Made by a program: the position numbers and the translations under genes
The notes under the pieces: model-generated
Database searches by the model: none
Told to the model about the DNA's origin: nothing
Seen by the model: the letters and a program-made list of their open reading frames with translations, nothing else
In this document: one piece after another, positions 56,516 to 64,000 of the stretch
Numbering within the stretch: position 1 is the first letter of the stretch
Layout: each line of letters starts with the position of its first letter
Assembly: GCF_019649055.1 (NCBI RefSeq)
Contig: NW_026570378.1
Span: 186,001 to 250,000, forward strand
Source: Paramacrobiotus metropolitanus
Lineage: Eukaryota; Tardigrada; Eutardigrada; Parachela; Macrobiotidae
Length of the DNA: 64,000 nucleotides
Reading direction: 5' to 3'

Positions 56516-57172
56516 TTGTGGAATCCGTGTGGATCAAAAATTCAAAATATGACTGCAATCCTGACTATACGTTCCAACAGAAAACTAACTGAGGGAATTT
56601 ACAAAGTAAAATTTAATACTGCTTGAAAACAACGTCGAAGCAGCGTACTTATAGCAGATTCAAGGCTTTTCAAGCGCTCACAAAATTTTATCACAGTGCT
56701 TTAATACCTGGTTTATAGGTCTCACAGCTGTACGAGTGTACTGTGTACGTACTATACGGTGCATACGTAGCTGACAGTGTCGATCAGCTGGCGGGTAACG
56801 GGGAAAAGCGACAAGACAGACTACGGCACCCTACGCCACCGCTTGCTTTTTATATGCTTGCCGTTTTGCATGCACTTTTGAGTTTTGCATTTCAATTTCC
56901 GTTTTACACGTATTGTACTCGGTACAGTCGGTTCCCTCCTCGTATAAATTTTACCGTCTTTTCAGTTTTTGTCGTATTTTCGTTATCTAAAAGCTTGATT
57001 AATCCATCACTTGTATTAGCAAAGTATGGAATTATGGATTAAATTTTGCAGTTTAATGAGTTACACGCGACTTTAGCCGTGATCCGGCTGATTTACTCTG
57101 CTCTATAGTCTTTACTCTCTCTGCACGAGAGCTCCCTGTGTTTTCTCGGCGCGGAATTCATCATCCTTCGAA
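56516..57172. promoter_or_regulatory. Shared 5' region of COQ3 and HEATR1
   Basis: The two start codons are divergent and 657 bp apart, so promoters for both must lie here or overlap. No TATA box or known element stands out. A pyrimidine-rich stretch with TTACTCTCTCTG lies just before the HEATR1 ATG. Confidence 0.5.
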
Positions 57173-60100
57173 ATGGCTACCTCTTTAGCCAGCCAGCTGA
57201 AAGCGCTCGCCGTCCCGCAGACATCGGCGTTCGCCCGCGGAGTGAAAAAGCGTGCCTCCCTTCTCTTCGACCCCTCCGAAGCGGCCAAGTACGACCACAA
57301 AGAAATCCTGCAAATCTCCCTGGAGGGTCTCCACGATCTGCAGCTGCTCAACGAGGACTTTGCCCGCTACGAAGACATACTGTTTAGTCCCGTCAGTATG
57401 GAGATGGAGCGCTCGGTGCAGAATAAGGAGCTGAATGCCAAATTGGATGAGAATATCGGCGAGTTCTTGCGGATGCTGGCGCCGTATTTTCTCCATCGGC
57501 CGGCGCACAAGGCTCTGGAATGGCTGATTGTGCGGTTCCATATTCATCAGTATAATGTGGAGGCCGTTATGATGATGGTGTTGCCGTTTCACGATACGAA
57601 TATCTTCGTGCGGATGGTTCAGGTTCTGGAGTTTTCTGTAAGCGACGGTTTTCTTTGAAATTTTTTATTATTTAAAAATTCTGAATAAATTTATATTTGG
57701 TTTTTCGGATTAGATTTTCGATTTATTTGAAGTATATTTACAATGGTTGTTCTTTTTCCTACACCTATTCACATAATGTTTTTGTTATTAAATTTAAAAC
57801 TTTCTTAATAAAAAAATCTCCGTTAGAGATTGCGTTTAAATGCTGTAAATAGAAATGAACTACGAAAATTAAATACAGAAGAAAACTTTTCTTTGGTTCA
57901 GGTTTTTGTGATGCAAAATTTCTCTTTCTCTCAGCGTCCGGAAGAATTTTCTTTGACTTTGATGAAAATCATTCCCCTTTGAACCCTTATGATTGTTTTG
58001 AGTTTGCAAAATCCTTACCAATTTACATATAAATCTGTGTTATGTTAATTTAAACATTTTTATAGTTATAGTTTTTATTGTGATTTCTTTTATTTGTTTA
58101 ATTAACAATGTGTCGATGTATCAGTTGTAATAATTATGAGAATATAGGTTTTGATACTTTAGGATGTTTTAGGATTTTAGCATTCGTTTTTATTTTAATT
58201 TTTAATAATTTTATTCGACGTATTGAATTTATTTTTTGGTTTTCGCAGTATCACAAAAAGTGGTTGTGGCTGGAAGGCATCCAGCGTAAAGGTGTCCCCC
58301 TTCAAACACCCGACCTCCTAAAATATCTCACCAAACAGCCCTGGCTGCTGGAACTCCTCCTCACCGAACTAGCCAAGCGTTCGCAGAATCACTGGCTGGT
58401 TTCCGTGCAGAACGACGTCTTCCTGAAATTTGTCATCCAGATTTGTTTGGGGATTTTCAGCAATACCTCCGTCGACAACGAAATCATCGCGCTGATTGTA
58501 CCCAATTTAAGCCAATGTCTGCAGTCCACCGCGGCGGATTACCGGGCCGCTGCGTATGCATGCCTGGCCGTGATGGTGCGCCAGCTTCCGCTGGAAAAAG
58601 CAGTGGTGGGGAAAATTATTGCCGCGCTGATGATTGCAGCGGGGAAATTTTCCGATGCGGTGGGAGTGGACGCGTTAGCCGCGTGCACGTCGGAGCTGGG
58701 GACGGTCCCGAAAGAGATGATGGACTATTTGTTGAATAATGGAAAATTCGTTGAGGTAGCGTACTGCGAATGTTTGAAATTTTATCGTTTTTTAATACTT
58801 AATTTGAATTTATTAATTCGTCAATTAATCTTAATTTAGTAAGTTTTCATCCTTTTACCGATTGCTAAAATTATTATATTTCGCTGTTTATATATTAAAA
58901 GGAACAGTTTCAAATATATTATCATTTATCAGAAAGAAGACTGGTTTACTTCTGAATTTTATAGTATGGTTGATTACTTTGAGTTATTATGGGCTAGCAA
59001 CCGGAGCCTAAAATTAGTAATTAGTTTGTTTAGTTAGATACAGTAGGTCGTAGGTCAGTGGCTTTTGTCAGCCCCAAATGGCTTGTAACTTTGCCGGCTT
59101 GTAATTTTGTCAGTACCACACGTGCGTTTAAATTTTATAAACCCGTAATCGTCTTTTATAATTTTTCACCATGATAAAATCAAATGCTTCTTTTGCAGCT
59201 TGTTTGGGATTGTATCAAGCAGCATAACTTGGGCAAATTGCTGGCCGTTATTTTTCGAACCGGCACCAAAATGCTTTTCGCCAAGGGAAATTTACCGCGT
59301 AATGCATTGGTGGATTTGATGAAGAAACTGCTGGGTGAAGTTTCTGTTGAAGAGAGCCAGCAGAATGAAATGTTGCGGTATTTTGTTGCGGAATTGCTAC
59401 GGAAGAAAAACAATGTGGCCGATGTGGATTTGACGGTGGGCCAGTTGGTCGCGGTTCTGCGATCGACCATGCCGTCCAGCTGGAACGCGGTGCTCGCCGA
59501 GCGCGGACGGGAAAATGGACATTTACTGGAACGGCTGGATATGACGCTGATGAATGAAATGAGCGAAGTCAGTAATTTTATTTTTTGATAACCACTTATC
59601 GTTGTTATTTGTTACTGAGTCTTTTAAATGTTTGGTGTTTTAATTACTATTACATAATATTTTTATTACGGTCTTTGTATAGTATCATAATTTTGAAAAT
59701 TCTTCTAACCAGTTTATGCGCTTATTAATTACATATTTATCAATAATTGTTGAAAAAATTTTTTGCATAAATTCACCGATATTTTTGAGGAAATTCTTGA
59801 GACGTTCATTTATCTGTAACTATTATTTAATCTGTATCAAAAGTTTGCAGCAGAATTTTTCCAGCAGTGACAAAAAATTGAAGGTTGTTTTAACTAATTT
59901 GTTCATTTACTAATTAAGATGTAATGATTTTCGAAATTCGGGGCAGAGTTTCACTCATATTTGTGCCGTTAGGAAATTATCGGAAAACTGCCGCATACGA
60001 CGTCGATTTTCCTCAAACTGAACCACCCCAACCCGGTGATGCGCATCGATGCGGTGAAGACGTTAGTGGAAAGCTCCGAAGAGTTAAGCGCGGAATTTAT

Positions 60101-63100
60101 TCGGGAGATGGTGGGAGTGCGGTTGAAAGACCGAGAAGTGGATGTGCTGGCGGCGCTGTTCGAGGCGCCAAGCGTGGCCGTGCTTCGCAAAGCGTACGGT
60201 GATGACGTTAATAGTGTCCTGGAAAAAACGCTGTGCGCGATTTATAAAGATGCTGATCGAAAGAAATGGGCGGATGTCGAAGGGCTGGTCTTACGGGCGT
60301 TGATGGGTGGCTCGGATTTGATGGAGTATTTGCCGTTCTTGTTGACAGCCCTCTTATCTAGGTAGAGCAATAAATATAAAAACTGTCTTACCTTAATTGG
60401 ATTGATATGAATAAATAATAAAAATGCCGATAAAATTTAAATAGTGCAATATTTTGAAACAGAGCTGTTAATTTTTGCTAGTGCCATAAACTTTCCTTTG
60501 CTGCTTGAAATTATTCTTTTATTTCTGTTAAAAAATTTTCATTTCGTGGCGATTTTATTTTTATTGAAATTGTTTTTTTGTTTTACGCAGTTTATTTACA
60601 TTTTTCTTTCTGGTTTTTTAAACACTCCGCTTAGTTTTATCATATTTAATGCTGTTTGTTGTCTTAGGTTTTTTTAAACAAATGTTGCACTACAAATTGC
60701 TTTTTGTAATCTTACAAATTTTATTGCAGGAAATATCCCGTTTTTGCTGAGAATCCCACCTTCTCCGCTAAGTTTCCGCTGACCAATCAAGCACTATCCT
60801 CCGAAACGTCGTTGTTTGCGCTGCTGGATGCCGTCAGCAATGACATTCTTACCAACCATGCTACTAAAATCCCTGCATGTATCAGCCGGTATTTTTCCCT
60901 GTTGTCATCACCGGATGTTGATCTACCACTCTGGACGTCGTTCCTGACCATCACCGTGTTTATTCGCCTGATCGGTGACCGATCAGAAATGTTGGCATCC
61001 GCCGAAGGATGCACATTATTCGATATTATTTCATCCTTTTTAAGCCGCATTTATATTTCCTCCAAAGAGGTGGACACGACGTCCGGGGAAGTGGTGGTGA
61101 AAATGCTGAAACGCGGCAAAATGCCCGTTGGTGTTCTGCTGGATTGGTTCGGGAAGCTCTTCTCGATGAATGAATATTTCCTGGGTGACGGCACGGCTCG
61201 GAAGGTGTTGCTGCGTGCGGCGCGCTTGGCGTTGGAAAGCGTTAAGAAGCTGAAACATCGCGCGCTGTTTGAGCAGACCGTGGCGTTGTATGTGAAAAAG
61301 ATGGTGCGGGTGTTGAAGGATGTGGAGGAAATGTTAACGGCCATGGCAGAAGCCGGGTGGGTGAAATATTGGTCATTATTTAGTATCAAAAATATCGGTG
61401 AAATGCTGTATTGTGAAATTGACATTGTAATTACGTGCAATTCAACGAAGCTTAAGAATACTGTAATTTGATTTTTAAAATAAAATTTGTTAATAGATAA
61501 TTATTTGAACCAGCTTGAAAAATTGTTCCGATTTGCTAATCTGTTTGTAAAAACAAAACCGTGAAAAAAGGTTTATTTATTTTACAAAATTTGAAAATAC
61601 TGTTTAGTGGTAAAAGAAAATTTATTAATAAATAATTATTTGAACTAGCCTGAATAAAATCATCCACTTTATTTACCTGTTTATGCAAAACAAAGTCTGT
61701 AAAAAATTTTTATTGTTGCTGCAAAATAGAGAGGTAATTAAATTTTTATTGTGTCATTAAGTTTCTTCTGCTGGGTTTACGTCTTCACTCAGAAATTTTC
61801 GAAGCCACAGCACTACGCTTGTATTGTGGCGAGCTTCAATATGTTTACCGCTGCGATTACTGGCGAGTGCATACCATACTTACGAGCCCTTTTTTTCGGC
61901 TAATTTTTCTGAACTATGCGCTTGTAGTTGGGTATTTCATGGTTCTGTGGTCCAGTTTGCTATGAACCATTTTTTTATTATTACTTATGAATTATTATTT
62001 TCTCGGTTGTTTTTTCCTAATTATGCGCTTGTAGTTCGGGGATTTCTCCGGCTCTGCGCTCCAGTGTGCTGTCCTTCGCCGCGCAGTGTGTTGCGCTGAT
62101 TTCCCCCGACACCCTGCACGATGAGACCGCGGTGAGTTTGCTGGCGGTAATCTTGCCGTCCCTCAATAATCAGCATATCCAAATCCGCCGGCATGCCCTG
62201 CTGGTCTGCCGCAACATCGTCGCACGGCACAAGATCTCCTCACCGGAAGTGAAACAGCTGCTGCAGGTCCTGGTCAGTCAGGCCGACCGCATGGAAGTCG
62301 ATGGGTTCATCGTCAGTCAGGTGTTGGCCGATGTGTTAGCGGGAGCAACTTCGGAGCGGACGCGTGAGTTCTGGTTGGATGTATTGTTCCGACCAGTCGG
62401 CAGTGAACGACTGGGCAGTGTGGCACAATTGGAGATGCTGAAAGCGCTGCGTTTAGTGCAGGTAAAGGTGATTATTTGTTGTCTCCCTTGTACTGTAGCC
62501 CAGTTTTTTAAATACAGATTTTACCAGGCCGGTGGAGATTTTTTTGGTTAATTTTGAAATATGTATTCTTTTTTTAGTTTTATTTGTAAATTTGAAATTA
62601 AATAATTCGGGTTGAATTTCGATTTTAAAATATGTTTCTTATTGTGCTGGACTGCAGTTTGCCGGTATTTGTAGTTTCATAGGTCCGACTCGGCAAGCAG
62701 CGTTACTTTGAAATTTGAATACGAACTTCAGTGGTAAAACTGCAAAATTCCCAACCTTTCTCGTTAATCTGCGCTCAAAGCGATACTTCTAGTCATCGTA
62801 GTGGTGTGGCAGGCAGTTACGTTCCGGAAGTACTGGCTGTATGTCATTATTGGTCCATTGGGCATTTCTGATAAAACTGTATTAAATTATTTTATTTAAG
62901 CAAAATCAGTTTATTTTTGAAAACATCATTGCCTTTGAAAGAAGGAAGGAAAAAAAATTTACTGTTTTTATGAGGGTCTGCATTTAAAAGAATGAAAATA
63001 ACCGGTGTCTAAAAAATTCTTATTGGAATTACTATATTATTCATTTTACAGTCCGTAAGGATTCTTGTCCGACTGAAGCCGGTAATGGAGAAATTATTGG

Positions 63101-64000
63101 CCACCTATGATACATTGGACTCCACCGAATTAGAAATGGTTAACGAACTGGCGGAGCGGTATTCGGGAGCGTTTCGCGGCAGCGACGCCCAGGGACCATG
63201 GGAAGTCGACATGGAGACGATGGTCTTGGCAACCATCGAGCACGCGCTTCGTCTTCCGGGGCGCTGCGGTATTGCCTCGCCAGCGGAAGTTGTTCTGCGA
63301 AATTTCCAGTTCTTCGATCGGGAGAAGTTTGGCGATGGATTGTTCAACCGAATTCTAAATGTTTGTGCACTACTTCTACAACTAGTTACTTTTTAATTTA
63401 AGCATAATAAAATTGTATTGATATATTCTGTAATGTTACATTACATTACAACTGTAATGTTAAATTTGTATTTATCTTTTTTAGTTATTTTTATTTTCGA
63501 ATATTTTTGTATATTTATTTGCTGCTCTATACTGTATAACTATATGGTTTATTTTAAAATTTATTTTTTTGGTTTGCGAAAAAATCCAATCAATATTTTT
63601 TACTAAAAATTCAAAGTTGTTTATTTGCAGTTTCTTTGTTTATTTGCTTGTTGGCGTTTTTTTTTATTTTTTTGTTTGTCTTACTATTGAGGTTCTGGGC
63701 GGTTGATTGTTGATCTTATTTACAGAAAATTCTGAAGTTTTACGTGGAAAAGGCGAATCCAGCGATGAACAGTTCGTTTCGCCGCTATTTGAAACATGTT
63801 CGTCTGCCGGCGGAATTGATTCTGCACCAGCTGAATGGGCGCATAGCGGAAGGCGATGCGAAACGGAAGAAGCTGAGCGGTGCGTTAGCCCGGATGAATG
63901 ACCCAGCACGGAAAACTGTGACGTTTTGGCGGCATGCCAATGATTTGCTGGAGCTGTTGTTGAACAAGAAGAAAGTGACGGGAGTGCGGCGTGTGGTGGA
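57173..64000 (+). CDS. HEATR1: HEATR1/UTP10, small-subunit processome protein (5' part; continues past the window)
   Basis: Eight exons are visible: 57173-57637, 58249-58755, 59199-59567, 59973-60361, 60730-61356, 62065-62461, 63052-63360 and 63726 to the edge. They stay in frame at every junction and give about 1,110 of an expected ~2,100 residues. The N-terminus, MATSLASQLKALAVPQ, SLLFDPSEAAKYD, ERSVQNKELNAKLDENI and ALEWLIVRFHIHQYNVEAV, matches the conserved U3 snoRNP protein 10 start. YHKKWLWLEGIQRKGVPL and SLNHP-like LKLNHPNPVMRIDAV follow, then helical HEAT-type repeats. The protein binds U3 snoRNP in the nucleolus and supports pre-18S processing and rRNA transcription. Introns are 330-710 bp and T-rich. 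Exon 5's donor (GCCGG|GTGGGT) was chosen because it alone restores frame with exon 6. The call is firm. Confidence 0.92.

Overview
This is a window of animal nuclear DNA. Genes are split by GT-AG introns, and several products are metazoan or eukaryotic housekeeping types: HEATR1/UTP10, COQ3, an SLC41 magnesium transporter, and MATH-BTB proteins. There are eukaryotic DNA transposons with their own introns, and no operons or ribosome-binding sites. Small introns and lineage-specific expansions of secreted proteins suggest a compact-genome invertebrate. A tardigrade is my best guess, from general impression only; nothing in the window proves it.

Region 1 (about 1-25 kb) is a duplicated and decaying cluster of secreted bulb-type (B_lectin) lectins. 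There are two subfamilies. Type A carries 26-residue coiled-coil repeats. Type B has a short N-terminal linker. Type A copies lie at 2100-3717 (+), 16989-18436 (+) and 22410-23703 (-). Type B copies lie at 19237-21204 (+), with fragments at 4241-4330 and 25222-25387. Every copy has a different lesion. A conserved ~430-bp upstream block occurs three times (1140-1563, 6780-7230, 23870-24310). A chemoreceptor-like gene (4338-5763, -) is broken by a 13-bp tandem duplication. In the second lectin unit the upstream block and the coding region are separated by about 9.7 kb of nested DNA transposons. One is an integrase-type (IS3EU-like) element with a HECT-like accessory gene. A complete PIF/Harbinger element (7538-11509) sits directly before the integrase start codon.

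Region 2 (25.7-42 kb) has a MATH/BTB gene (25764-27518, -). It is followed by a tandem array of divergent gene pairs encoding secreted leucine-rich-repeat-like proteins. Type A genes are on the minus strand (30355-31463; 35761-36936). Type B genes are on the plus strand (37989-39133; 40607-41786), with a pseudogene at 32484-33640 and a degraded minus-strand copy at 28637-29230. The last unit has lost its type A gene.

Region 3 (43-64 kb) is mostly conserved genes: SLC41A (43184-45330, +), a MATH-BTB gene with a frameshift near its end (46186-48097, +), COQ3 (49947-56515, -), and the first ~1,100 codons of HEATR1 (57173 to the window end, +), head-to-head with COQ3. The large COQ3 intron holds the most striking object in the window. 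It is a 4.8-kb composite transposon built from two inverted hAT-like elements. Only the outer ends share an 8-bp target-site duplication. The unit carries a truncated GC-rich gene exon and a second, nested hAT-like element with its own 8-bp duplication.
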